Positions 38,138 through 46,516 of a stretch of DNA of 64,000 nt are shown piece by piece (the stretch's first letter is position 1; each line of letters opens with the position of its first letter). The notes under the pieces were generated by a model. That model ran no database searches and had not been told where the DNA came from. It worked only from the letters and a program-made list of their open reading frames with translations. The DNA lies in contig NZ_JALN02000001.1 in NCBI RefSeq assembly GCF_000559085.1, forward strand, positions 1,922,001 through 1,986,000. The letters run 5' to 3'. The stretch comes from Mycolicibacterium aromaticivorans JS19b1 = JCM 16368 (GTDB lineage Bacteria > Actinomycetota > Actinomycetes > Mycobacteriales > Mycobacteriaceae). Position numbers and translations under genes: made by a program.

Positions 38138-38944
38138 TTGAGCACAGCTGACCTGACCAAACTGTTCGGACTGTCCGGCAAGACCGCGCTGGTCACCGGC
38201 GGCAGCAGCGGTATCGGGGTGATGATCTCCCGTGGCCTGCTGCAGGCCGGCGCCGAGGTGATCATCAGTTCGCGCAAGGCCGACAAGTGCGAGCAGGTGG
38301 TCGCCGAGCTGTCGCAGTTCGGTTCGATCCGCGCCATCCCCGCCGACCTGTCCCGTCAGGACGAATGCAAGCGGCTGGCCGCCGAGGTCCTGGCCGGCGC
38401 CGACAAGCTCGACATCCTGGTCAACAATGCCGGGGCGACGTGGGGCGAGCCGCTGGAATCGTTTCCGACCTCGGCCTGGGACAAGGCGCTCGACCTCAAT
38501 GTGAAGTCGCCGTTCTGGCTGGTGCAGGAACTGGTCGGCGCGTTGCGCAATGCCGCGACTGCCGACGATCCCGCACGGGTGATCAACATCGGCAGCATCG
38601 ACGGGATCCAGGTTCCGGTGATGAACACCTACTCGTACTCGGCCAGCAAGGCTGCCGTGCACCAGTTGACTCGTGTGCTGGCCAAAGAACTTGGACCCCA
38701 ACACATCACGGTGAACGCGGTGGCGCCGGGGCCGTTCCAGTCGAAGATGATGGCCGCCACACTGGACGCGTTCGGGGATGCGATCGCAGCCTCGTCGCCG
38801 CTGGGGCGGATCGGCCGAGACGACGACATGGCCGGTATCGCGGTGTTCCTGGCCAGCCGGGCCGGGTCCTATGTGAACGGGGCGATCATCCCGGTCGACG
38901 GCGGTATGGCGACGACGGCGAGCGGGTCCAGCTCGCGCAGCTAG
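38138..38944 (+). CDS. short-chain dehydrogenase/reductase
   Basis: The 268-residue classical SDR has the cofactor motif TGGSSGIG (about 20-27), NNAGA, and the active-site YSASK. The C terminus PVDGGMATTASGSSSRS is typical of FabG-like enzymes. The SSRK start of the second strand suggests NADPH preference. The TTG start at 38138 has GAGAGG about 9 nt upstream. It is co-directional with the hydrolase gene; the substrate is unknown. Confidence 0.87.
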   Translation: MSTADLTKLFGLSGKTALVTGGSSGIGVMISRGLLQAGAEVIISSRKADKCEQVVAELSQFGSIRAIPADLSRQDECKRLAAEVLAGADKLDILVNNAGATWGEPLESFPTSAWDKALDLNVKSPFWLVQELVGALRNAATADDPARVINIGSIDGIQVPVMNTYSYSASKAAVHQLTRVLAKELGPQHITVNAVAPGPFQSKMMAATLDAFGDAIAASSPLGRIGRDDDMAGIAVFLASRAGSYVNGAIIPVDGGMATTASGSSSRS

Positions 38945-39649
38945 TCAGGCGGCGGAAGCTGCGGGCGCGTCGGTTTCCCAGCGGTACACCGTCGGCGTGC
39001 AGCCGTGCAGCAGGGCCAGATCGATCGCGTCGAGCATCGCCTGACGTGGCCCGACCTTGCGCAGTTGCTTTGCGGTGACGGCCAATCGGACCATCCCGCC
39101 ACGACGCGCGGTGCGTTCAGCCGAGAGCACCAGTGTGCGGCACCACCACGGTTCGGTGACGAACCCTTCGCCGATTCCGACCACCCGGGAGCGCGTCGTC
39201 GTGCCGGTGACCAGGTCGGTGATGCCGTGCAGATCGACGAGTAGCCGGAATCCGTTGCGCGGCAACGCCAGTGCCGTTCCGGCGGAGACAGTCCAGCCCG
39301 GGGCGGCGAACAGCCGACTCCGCAGGCCGACGTGTTCGAGCACCCGATCGGCGCCCATGAGCCGCAGATTCGCCTCGTGCGCGGGTAGCGCACCGAACTC
39401 GCCGCGGCGCTTCTTGGTGGCCGCGGCGTCGAATCCGTGCAGCACCACCGCATCACCGCCGGATCGCCGGCCCGTCAGCCAGCCGATGGTGCGGGAGTCG
39501 GATTCCAGCCGGTAGCCGTCTTTGAGCCGGGGAGCGACGAGCAGCGAGAGCGGAACCTCGCGACTGTCGAGCGCGGCGCAGAACTCTTCGACGTCGCCAC
39601 ACGTCCGATCACTGATCCCGGACACCGACACGATGAGTTGTCCAGCCAC
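38945..39649 (-). CDS. DUF2334 polysaccharide-deacetylase-like protein
   Basis: The 234-residue protein matches Rv0784, in the DUF2334 family related to polysaccharide deacetylases. Segments are LIVSVSGISDRTCGDVEEFC, DAVVLHGFDAAATKKRRGEF and LPAHEANLRL. Metal ligands of true deacetylases are only partly visible, so activity is uncertain. The GTG start at 39649 lacks a strong ribosome-binding site. The gene abuts the convergent SDR stop. Confidence 0.75.
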   Translation of the reverse strand: MAGQLIVSVSGISDRTCGDVEEFCAALDSREVPLSLLVAPRLKDGYRLESDSRTIGWLTGRRSGGDAVVLHGFDAAATKKRRGEFGALPAHEANLRLMGADRVLEHVGLRSRLFAAPGWTVSAGTALALPRNGFRLLVDLHGITDLVTGTTTRSRVVGIGEGFVTEPWWCRTLVLSAERTARRGGMVRLAVTAKQLRKVGPRQAMLDAIDLALLHGCTPTVYRWETDAPAASAA

Positions 39650-39717
39650 ACTCGCAGTCTGGCAATTCCAGGTGTCCAGACGGTGTCTGCCACCTTGAGG
39701 TCAGGCGACCATTGGGG

Positions 39718-40206
39718 TCAACCCGGCAGGACCGCCTCGATCGCGGCGATCACTTCGGGGGCATCGGGCTCGGTCTGCGGCCGGAACCGGTTGACCACCG
39801 TTCCGCCCGGCGCGATCACGAATTTCTCGAAGTTCCACGCGATGTCGCCGGCCTTGCCGTCGCCGTCGGCGACGCCTGCGAGCTCGGCGTACAGCGGGTG
39901 CCGGTCGTCGCCGTTGACGTCGGTCTTGGCCAGCAGCGGGAACGTCACCCCGTAGGTGGTGGAGCAGAACGTCTGGATCTCCTCCGCGGTCCCCGGCTCC
40001 TGACCCATGAACTGGTTGCAGGGCACCCCGATCACGGTCAGGCCGCGGTCACCGTAATCGCGGGCCAACTGCTCCAGCGCCCCGTACTGCGGAGTGAGGC
40101 CGCACTTGGATGCGACGTTGACCAGCAGGATCGCCCGGTCGGCGTAGTCGGCCAGCGAGGTGGCTTTGCCGTCGAGGGTGGTGAGCGGGATGTCGGTCAG
40201 ACTCAT
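39718..40206 (-). CDS. glutathione-peroxidase-family thiol peroxidase
   Basis: The 162-residue protein belongs to the GPx family, with the peroxidatic residue as Cys35 in VASKCGLTPQY (not selenocysteine), plus Gln in CNQFMGQEPG and Trp in WNFEKF. Mycobacteria lack glutathione, so thioredoxin is the likely reductant; CysGPx enzymes usually use a resolving Cys. The start overlaps the ptrB stop by 4 bp, so the two are translated together. Confidence 0.9.
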   Translation of the reverse strand: MSLTDIPLTTLDGKATSLADYADRAILLVNVASKCGLTPQYGALEQLARDYGDRGLTVIGVPCNQFMGQEPGTAEEIQTFCSTTYGVTFPLLAKTDVNGDDRHPLYAELAGVADGDGKAGDIAWNFEKFVIAPGGTVVNRFRPQTEPDAPEVIAAIEAVLPG

Positions 40207-42314
40207 GCCGGTGAGGTTACCTCGTGCTGCTCGGTGCCTGCGGTGGCCAGCAGCCAGGCGTACTGGAACGCCGCTTCCTTCCACCGCTCGTAGCGGCCGC
40301 TGATGCCACCGTGGCCGGCGGCCATCTGTGTTTTCAGCAGCACCGGATGCGCGTCGGTCTTGGTGTGCCGAAGCGCGGCAACCCACTTCGCGGGTTCGAC
40401 GTAGAGAACGCGGGTGTCGTTGAGCGATGTCATCGCCAGGATCGCCGGGTACTCCTTGGCTTCGACGTTCTCATACGGCGAATAGGACTTCATGTAGAAG
40501 TAGACGTCCTTGTTCTCCAACGGGTTTCCCCACTCGTCCCATTCGGTCACCGTCAGCGGCAGCGACGGGTCGAGGATCGAGGTGAGCGGGTCCACGAACG
40601 GCACCTGAGCGAGGATGCCGGCGAACAGGTGCGGCGCCAGGTTCGCCACCGCACCCATCAGCAGACCGCCCGCACTGCCGCCGAGCGCCACCAGATTCTG
40701 CGGCCGGGTCAACCCGCTGTCGACCAGATGCTGTCCGACCGCGATGAAGTCGGTGAACGTGTTGCGCTTCTGGAGCAGCTTGCCCTCCTCGTACCAGAGC
40801 CGTCCCATCTCGCCGCCACCACGAATGTGGGCGACTGCGAAGACCATTCCCCGGTCGAGCAGCGAGAGCCGCGCCACCGAGAATCGCGGATCCTCCGAAG
40901 ACTCGTACGCGCCATACCCGTACAACACCGTGGGAGCCGGGAATTCGATGCCCGCCTTGTGGACTATCGAGATCGGCACCCGGGTGCCGTCCTCGGCGAC
41001 CGCCCAGTCGCGCCGCTCTACGTACTCCTCGCTGCGGTAGCCCCCCAGCACCGGCTGCTCGCGCAGCAGAGTGCGCTCGCCGGTGGCGAGATCGAGATCG
41101 TAGATGCGCAGCGGAGTGACGAACGAGGTGGTGCCCACCCGCAATTTGGCTGTCGACCAGTTGGGGTTGCCGGCCAGACCCGCCGAGGCCAGTTCGGAGT
41201 CGAATGCGATCTCCTCCGGCGCTCCGTAGCCGTCGGCGCCGATGGGCCACAACTGAATCCGCGGCAACGCCTCCCGCCGGTAGCTGACCACCAGATGGTC
41301 CGCGAAGGCGTCGACCCCGTCCAGTCGGACGTCGTCGCGCGCGGCGATCAGCGTGCGCTGGTCGGTGGGATCGCTGACCGGTGCCTCCACCAGCGTGAAG
41401 TTGACCGCGCCGTCGTTGTGCAGGATCAGGAAGCGGTCCTGGCCGCCGATCACCGCGTGTTCAACCGAGTACTCGATGCCGTCGCGGCGCGGAAGCACCG
41501 AGGTGAACTCCGCGTTCGGGTCGGCGGCGTCACCCACCCACACCTGCGAGGTGATCGCCGATCCGGCCGCGATGATCACGTACTTGTTGCTGCGGGTGCG
41601 GCCCATGCCGACCCAGAACCGTTCGTCCGGTTCATGGAACACCTGCTCGTCGGGCTCGGCCGAGCCGAGCCGGTGCCGCCACACGGTGTCGGGCCGCCAT
41701 GCCTCGTCGACGGTGGTGTAGTACACGCATCCGTTGTCGGCCGCCCAGGTCACCCCGGACGAGATCCCGGCGATCTCGTCGGCATACAGCTCACCGGTAC
41801 GTAAGTCCTTGAACCGCAGCGTGTATCGCTCGTCGCCGACGGTGTCGACCGAATAGGCCAGCAGGTGACCGTCGAGGCTCACGCTGCTGGCGCCGAGCGA
41901 GAAGAACTCGTGCCCGTCGGCTTCGGCGTTCTCGTCGAGCAGCACCTGCTCGCCGGGTACGGCGGTGTCCTCGTCGAACACCGGCGGGTCCCAGTCGTCG
42001 GGACCGGCGACCGGGCAGCGGCAGTGCGCTCCGTACTGCTTGCCTTCGAAGCTGCGGCCGTAGTACCACCAGTCGCCGCGGCGCGTCGGAATCGACATGT
42101 CGGTTTCCTTGGTCCGCGCCTTGATCTCGTCGAAGATCTTCTGCCGCAGCGGTTCCAGATGCGCGGTGGCCTCGTCGGCGTAGGCGTTCTCCGCTTCGAG
42201 GTGGGCGATGACCTCCGGATCGGCCTTCTCACGCAACCACTCGTAGGGGTCGACGAAGACGTCGTCGTGGAACACCCGCTGGGTGTCGACCCGCTTCGCG
42301 ATGGGTGGGTTCAT
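40203..42314 (-). CDS. ptrB: protease II / oligopeptidase B (S9A)
   Basis: The 703-residue prolyl-oligopeptidase-family enzyme cleaves after basic residues in peptides. A beta-propeller occupies about residues 75-420, followed by the catalytic alpha/beta hydrolase. The nucleophile is the Ser of [11 protein letters not shown], the Asp lies in SLNDTRV and the His in [10 protein letters not shown]. The frame is intact and single, whereas M. tuberculosis H37Rv is annotated with two pieces (ptrBa, ptrBb). The start lies within the purC stop region (4-bp overlap). Confidence 0.93.
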   Translation of the reverse strand: MNPPIAKRVDTQRVFHDDVFVDPYEWLREKADPEVIAHLEAENAYADEATAHLEPLRQKIFDEIKARTKETDMSIPTRRGDWWYYGRSFEGKQYGAHCRCPVAGPDDWDPPVFDEDTAVPGEQVLLDENAEADGHEFFSLGASSVSLDGHLLAYSVDTVGDERYTLRFKDLRTGELYADEIAGISSGVTWAADNGCVYYTTVDEAWRPDTVWRHRLGSAEPDEQVFHEPDERFWVGMGRTRSNKYVIIAAGSAITSQVWVGDAADPNAEFTSVLPRRDGIEYSVEHAVIGGQDRFLILHNDGAVNFTLVEAPVSDPTDQRTLIAARDDVRLDGVDAFADHLVVSYRREALPRIQLWPIGADGYGAPEEIAFDSELASAGLAGNPNWSTAKLRVGTTSFVTPLRIYDLDLATGERTLLREQPVLGGYRSEEYVERRDWAVAEDGTRVPISIVHKAGIEFPAPTVLYGYGAYESSEDPRFSVARLSLLDRGMVFAVAHIRGGGEMGRLWYEEGKLLQKRNTFTDFIAVGQHLVDSGLTRPQNLVALGGSAGGLLMGAVANLAPHLFAGILAQVPFVDPLTSILDPSLPLTVTEWDEWGNPLENKDVYFYMKSYSPYENVEAKEYPAILAMTSLNDTRVLYVEPAKWVAALRHTKTDAHPVLLKTQMAAGHGGISGRYERWKEAAFQYAWLLATAGTEQHEVTSPA

Positions 42315-43219
42315 GCGCCTGCTCCGATCCAGTCTCCGAACGACAGCCCCGAAATGCGTTCGTAGGCCTCGATGTAACGGGCGCGGGTGGCCTCGACGAT
42401 CTCGTCCGGCAGAGCCGGTGGCGGCGCCGAACCGTAGCGGTCCCAACCTGATTCGGGCCCGGTGAGCCAGTTGCGGACGAACTGCTTGTCGAAGCTGGGT
42501 TGCACCTCCCCCTCTTTGTAGGTGTCGGCGGGCCAGTACCGCGAGGAATCCGGGGTGAAGACCTCGTCGGCGAGCACCACCCGGCCGTCGGCGTCAACAC
42601 CGAACTCGAACTTGGTGTCGGCGATGATGATGCCCCTCGTCAGCGCATGGTCGGCAGCCTGCAGGTAGATCTGCAACGTGCGCTCGCGAAGCTGGTTGGC
42701 GCGCACCGGGCCAACCAGCTCGACAGCCCGGTCGAATGAGATGTTCTCGTCATGTTCGCCGAGTTCGGCCTTGGTCGCCGGGGTGAACAGCGGCTCGTCG
42801 AATCTGCTCGCCTCGACCAGACCCGGCGGCAACGCGATGCCGCAGACCTTTCCGTCGCGCTGGTAGTCCAGCAGGCCTGAACCGGTCAGGTAGCCGCGGG
42901 CAACGCATTCGATCGGCACCATCGCCAGCTTGCGTACCACCAGCGCGCGGCCCAGGACCTCCTCGGGGATCCGCGGGTCGTCGGGCGGCCCGGCCAGGTG
43001 GTTGGGCGCGTCAATCTGGTCCGAGAGGAAGTCGAAGAAGAACACGCTCATCGCGGTGAGGATGCGGCCCTTGTCGGGAATCAGGCTGTCCAGGATGTGG
43101 TCGTAGGCCGAGATCCGGTCGCTGGCGACGAACAACAGGTGTTCGTTGTCGATGGAAAAAATCTCGCGGACCTTGCCGCTGGTTAGGTGTTGATAGTCGC
43201 TCAGAGCGGGGCGGGACAT
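42311..43219 (-). CDS. purC: phosphoribosylaminoimidazole-succinocarboxamide synthase PurC
   Basis: The 302-residue SAICAR synthetase ligates Asp to CAIR with ATP. Family motifs are [38 protein letters not shown] and [18 protein letters not shown] (43231-43226) lies 6 nt before the ATG, which fits a leaderless mRNA. It heads a purC-ptrB-GPx unit with overlapping genes, so a peptidase and a peroxidase share its transcript. Confidence 0.95.
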   Translation of the reverse strand: MSRPALSDYQHLTSGKVREIFSIDNEHLLFVASDRISAYDHILDSLIPDKGRILTAMSVFFFDFLSDQIDAPNHLAGPPDDPRIPEEVLGRALVVRKLAMVPIECVARGYLTGSGLLDYQRDGKVCGIALPPGLVEASRFDEPLFTPATKAELGEHDENISFDRAVELVGPVRANQLRERTLQIYLQAADHALTRGIIIADTKFEFGVDADGRVVLADEVFTPDSSRYWPADTYKEGEVQPSFDKQFVRNWLTGPESGWDRYGSAPPPALPDEIVEATRARYIEAYERISGLSFGDWIGAGA

Positions 43220-43225
43220 CGCGTC

Positions 43226-43231
43226 AGCCTA
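43226..43231 (-). promoter_or_regulatory. -10 element for leaderless purC
   Basis: TAGGCT on the minus strand ends 6 nt before the purC ATG. Confidence 0.55.
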
Positions 43232-43270
43232 ACGGCCGCTGACTTGGCGCGACTGTGCTGGGATCGAGCC

Positions 43271-43909
43271 ATGAGATCGCGGTTCCTGCCCTACGCCACC
43301 ACACCGGGCCGGCTGCTGACGCAGTTGGTCAGCGACCTGCTGGTCGCCTCGTGGATCACCGTGTGGGTCGTGGTCGGGCTCGCGGTGCACACCGCGGTCA
43401 CGACGATCGCCGACGTCGGCCGCCAGGTCAAAGACGGTGCCACCGGGATTTCGGACAATCTGCATTCCGCCGGTGACAGTGCGCACAAGATCCCGCTGGT
43501 CGGCGACACGGTCGCCAAGCCGCTGCGGGCCGCCAGCGAGGCCGCGCTCGATGTCGCGGGCGCCGGCCACGACCTGGACACCACGGCCAGTTGGCTGGCG
43601 GTGGTGCTGGCGTTCGCGGTGGCGGCACCGCCGATCCTGGCCGTCGGTATGCCGTGGTTGTTCCTTCGGATCCGGTTCTTCCGCCGCAAGTGGACGGTCA
43701 TCGCGCTGGCCCGCACGCCGGCCGGGGAGCAGCTGCTGGCGTTGCGCGCACTGGCCAACCGGCCGCTGCGCAAGCTCACCGAAGTGAGCTTCGACCCGGT
43801 CGGCGCCTGGCGGCGCGAGGACCCGTATGCGATTCGCGGACTGGCGACCCTCGAACTGCGCTCGGCAGGTGTGGCCGCCCCGCGGTATTGGCGAAATCCG
43901 GCGCGCTGA
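43271..43909 (+). CDS. hypothetical membrane protein (Rv0779c-like)
   Basis: The 212-residue protein has two transmembrane helices (about 20-45 and 116-142) that flank a polar loop. Its loop has the coiled-coil-like segment GRQVKDGATGISDNLHSAG. It corresponds to Rv0779c. Function unknown. It is divergent from purC with a 51-bp spacer, and marks the left border of the accessory island. Confidence 0.8.
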   Translation: MRSRFLPYATTPGRLLTQLVSDLLVASWITVWVVVGLAVHTAVTTIADVGRQVKDGATGISDNLHSAGDSAHKIPLVGDTVAKPLRAASEAALDVAGAGHDLDTTASWLAVVLAFAVAAPPILAVGMPWLFLRIRFFRRKWTVIALARTPAGEQLLALRALANRPLRKLTEVSFDPVGAWRREDPYAIRGLATLELRSAGVAAPRYWRNPAR

Positions 43910-43948
43910 CGAGCGCTGGCCGCACGTCACCGCGCCAAAACCTTCACT

Positions 43949-43974
43949 AGTAATCAATCAAACGATTGATTACT
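43949..43974. promoter_or_regulatory. perfect palindromic operator before Rieske operon
   Basis: AGTAATCAATC (43949-43959) and GATTGATTACT (43964-43974) form a perfect 11-bp inverted repeat with a 4-bp centre. A TACTAT hexamer (43971-43976) overlaps the right arm, so a bound protein would block a promoter there. The sequence is AT-rich compared with its surroundings and is probably a TetR-family operator. The TetR gene at 48367 is the nearest candidate, though its own promoter palindrome differs. Confidence 0.65.
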
Positions 43975-44005
43975 ATCACCAGCAGGCCACGAGGGAGGTT
44001 CATCA

Positions 44006-45361
44006 ATGACGTCTACAGCCCTGCCCGGCGAATGGGTCGACCACGCACCGGGACTCGACGATCTGGCGGGCAGCTTCACGTCTCAGGTCTCCACGGACCG
44101 CTACAGATCGCGGGAGTACGCCGAACGCGAGCGTGCGGCGATCTGGATGAAGACGTGGCAGATCGCCGGCCGGGTGGACGACCTTCCCGCAGTCGGCGAC
44201 TGGATGGAATACAAGATCTACGACCAGTCCTTCCTCATCGTGCGGGGCAAAGACGAGCGCCTGCGCGGTTTCGTCAACGCCTGCCGGCACCGTGGCAATG
44301 CCATCTGCCAGGGTCGTACCGGCAACGCCAAGCGCGGCTTTCTGTGCCAGTACCACCTGTGGTCCTACGACCTCGACGGCCGGCTCAAGGGACTGCTGCG
44401 GGAACAGAACGCCGGCGGCATCGACAAGAGCGACAACTCGCTGATCACAGTTCCGGTGGACACCTTCGGCGGCTTCATCTTCATCAACCCGGACCCCGGG
44501 GCCCAGCCGCTTGCGGAGTGGATCGGTGCGGAGGCGATGGCGACGCTGCAGCCGTATCACCTCGAGCTGATGTCGACGGTGATGAACGTCCGAGAGGCGC
44601 TGGACTGCAACTGGAAGGTCGTCATGGACGCCTTCAACGAGGGCTATCACGTCAATGGAGTCCACCCACAACTGTTGGCGGTGCTCAACATTGCGCCCGA
44701 GACCACGCGCTACAAGTTCTTCGAGAACCACACCATCGCGATGGCGCCATTCGACGTCGTGGGGGCTACCCCCGAAAAACAGGTCGAAGGCACTCTGTCG
44801 CTGCCCGAGACCTTCCCGGGGACGGTTGCGGTGATCCCTCGATTCCAAGAACTCGTCAAGGAATACACCGCGGACGACGGCTCCATCGACTTCCCCGACG
44901 GGGTCACGGCGCGCACTCTGCTGCAGAAGGCAACCCGAGCGCACCTCACCGAGATGGGCTTGGACGTCAGCGGCCTGACCGACGCCCAGATGAGCGACAA
45001 CCACGGCTGGTTCCTCTTCCCCAACTTCATGATGACCATCAGGGCCGGCGAGTGCCACGTGATCTTGGCCAGGCCGCACCCCGACGGGGACCCCAACCGG
45101 TGCATCTGGCATGTCGCGAGCTACATGTACCTGCCCAAGGAGATAGCCGACCAGTTCACCGTGGACCTGACCGAGGTCGACGAACCAGGCAGTTACAAGT
45201 ATTTCGAAGCGCTGCAACAGGATTACCAGCAGATGCAGCGTCAGCAGGCAGGGCTGCGCAACGAGAGCCTCGATCACCTGATGCTGGTGAACGAGGAGAT
45301 CGTCGTCGCAAAGTTTCACGACACCTTGGATCGATGGATGGCAGGAAAGGCCGCACAGTGA
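44006..45361 (+). CDS. Rieske non-heme iron oxygenase, alpha subunit
   Basis: This is the terminal component of an aromatic or alicyclic ring-hydroxylating oxygenase. The 451-residue protein carries the Rieske cluster motif CRHRGN (Cys93, His95) and CQYHLW (Cys114, His117). The mononuclear iron site is in NWKVVMDAFNEGYHVNGVH, with Asp208 as bridging residue and His215 and His220 as ligands. The ATG at 44006 follows GGGAGG. It is the first gene of a tightly coupled operon; the stop overlaps the next start (GTGA). The substrate is unknown, and no ferredoxin reductase is encoded nearby. Confidence 0.9.
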   Translation: MTSTALPGEWVDHAPGLDDLAGSFTSQVSTDRYRSREYAERERAAIWMKTWQIAGRVDDLPAVGDWMEYKIYDQSFLIVRGKDERLRGFVNACRHRGNAICQGRTGNAKRGFLCQYHLWSYDLDGRLKGLLREQNAGGIDKSDNSLITVPVDTFGGFIFINPDPGAQPLAEWIGAEAMATLQPYHLELMSTVMNVREALDCNWKVVMDAFNEGYHVNGVHPQLLAVLNIAPETTRYKFFENHTIAMAPFDVVGATPEKQVEGTLSLPETFPGTVAVIPRFQELVKEYTADDGSIDFPDGVTARTLLQKATRAHLTEMGLDVSGLTDAQMSDNHGWFLFPNFMMTIRAGECHVILARPHPDGDPNRCIWHVASYMYLPKEIADQFTVDLTEVDEPGSYKYFEALQQDYQQMQRQQAGLRNESLDHLMLVNEEIVVAKFHDTLDRWMAGKAAQ

Positions 45362-45885
45362 ATCTTGAAGACCGCATCTCGCTGCACAATCGGATGGCCC
45401 GGGCCTACGGTGACGCTTACCTGCGCCAGGGTGTGCAGGACGGCGAGAAGTTCGTCGATGTCTGGAAATTCCATCCGGACTGCATGTATGCCTCGCCGTA
45501 CTTCACCGGTGACGAAGCGTTCAAACTCAGCGAGTTCCCGGAGGAATCCGCCCGCGCCTCGACCATGGAGGCCAAGGTCTACTCACTGCGGTTCCCGGAC
45601 TGGAAGCCTGTCGACTTCAAGCACTGGCCGGCCGACAACGGCTTCGTGATGAAAACCCGCTGGCAGGGCACGAATAACGATACCGGTGCCGTAATGGGTT
45701 TCTACTCTTACAGTTTCATCGACACCGACGACAACGGTGACGTCGTGCGCTGGGAGACCCACGTCAACAGCGAGTACAGCGACTTCCTCGACGTCGCGAT
45801 CGGTGTACACGGGCCGTTCCACGGAACCCACGAATACACCGACGCCTTGGATCGGCGGCTGGCCGAGGAGGGATTGACCGTCTGA
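45358..45885 (+). CDS. NTF2/SnoaL-like protein (1st of pair)
   Basis: The 175-residue protein is predicted to adopt an alpha+beta cone fold (NTF2-like). Features are MARAYGDAYLRQG at the N terminus and VMKTRWQGTNNDTGAVMGFYSY, RWETHVNSEY and DVAIGVHGPF in the sheet. It could be the small beta-type subunit of the oxygenase (beta subunits share this fold), a cyclase or an isomerase. The GTG start overlaps the oxygenase stop by 4 nt. Confidence 0.75.
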   Translation: MNLEDRISLHNRMARAYGDAYLRQGVQDGEKFVDVWKFHPDCMYASPYFTGDEAFKLSEFPEESARASTMEAKVYSLRFPDWKPVDFKHWPADNGFVMKTRWQGTNNDTGAVMGFYSYSFIDTDDNGDVVRWETHVNSEYSDFLDVAIGVHGPFHGTHEYTDALDRRLAEEGLTV

Positions 45886-46310
45886 TGACGCTGTCGCAGA
45901 CGGTGCTGGACTACAGCGCCGTGATGAAGCGTTTGGTCGACGAGGCCAAGCAGCCGGGCTTCAGCACCGAGAACTGGGCGCCGCTGGCCGAACTCATCGA
46001 CACGCAGAACTTCGTGCGGGTGGGCAACTTCAAAGAGGTGATGAACTGGGGCGAGTACGTCGCGTTCCTGACCAACTGGGCGACATCGTCGGAGTGGGAG
46101 TCGGACTTCAAGCGGGTCACCCAGGCCGGCAACGTGGTGTTCCTCGAGCTCGAAGAGCGCAGCAGAATCGGCGAATTCAGCAACTCGGTCAACTCGGTGT
46201 CGGTCTACGAATTCGACCCGAGCGGAAAGATCACCCGCATCGACGTATATCTCCAAATGGCACTGCCCGATCCAGATATGCTCGCCAGCTACGAAGGTGT
46301 CGAAATCTGA
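45885..46310 (+). CDS. NTF2/SnoaL-like protein (2nd of pair)
   Basis: The 141-residue NTF2-like protein has the conserved pattern FVRVGNFKEVMNWGEYVAFL and the C-terminal strand ITRIDVYLQMALP. It is not closely similar to its upstream neighbour. Two NTF2-like genes directly after a Rieske alpha gene suggest one oxygenase-associated subunit and one enzyme acting on the product. The start overlaps the previous stop (TGATG). Confidence 0.75.
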   Translation: MTLSQTVLDYSAVMKRLVDEAKQPGFSTENWAPLAELIDTQNFVRVGNFKEVMNWGEYVAFLTNWATSSEWESDFKRVTQAGNVVFLELEERSRIGEFSNSVNSVSVYEFDPSGKITRIDVYLQMALPDPDMLASYEGVEI

Positions 46311-46324
46311 CGGATAGGGAACCG

Positions 46325-46516
46325 ATGAAGGCTTCGGTGGATCCCGACCGCTGCGCCGGCCACGGCGACTGCGTGTCGACGTGCCCGGACGTGTTCGCCT
46401 GGACGGCCGACGGCTACGCCGAGGCGGTGCTCGACGAGATACCGGACCAATACCAGGATCTCGTCGCCAAAGCCGTGCAGGACTGCCCCGAACACGCCAT
46501 CAGCGCACAGGGCTAG
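46325..46516 (+). CDS. 3Fe-4S-type ferredoxin
   Basis: The 63-residue ferredoxin has the single-cluster pattern CAGHGDC...CP and a distal CPEHAI. The His in the second position of the motif (C-x2-H-x2-C) is typical of [3Fe-4S] ferredoxins that serve P450 enzymes and some oxygenases in actinobacteria. Here it probably passes electrons to the Rieske component. It starts 14 nt after the NTF2-like gene. Confidence 0.9.
   Translation: MKASVDPDRCAGHGDCVSTCPDVFAWTADGYAEAVLDEIPDQYQDLVAKAVQDCPEHAISAQG

Noticed and set aside
43966..45885. 639-codon plus-strand frame beginning in the Rieske promoter region
   Set aside because: Only its last 175 codons (the NTF2-like protein from 45358) are real; the first part is an alternative frame of the oxygenase gene.
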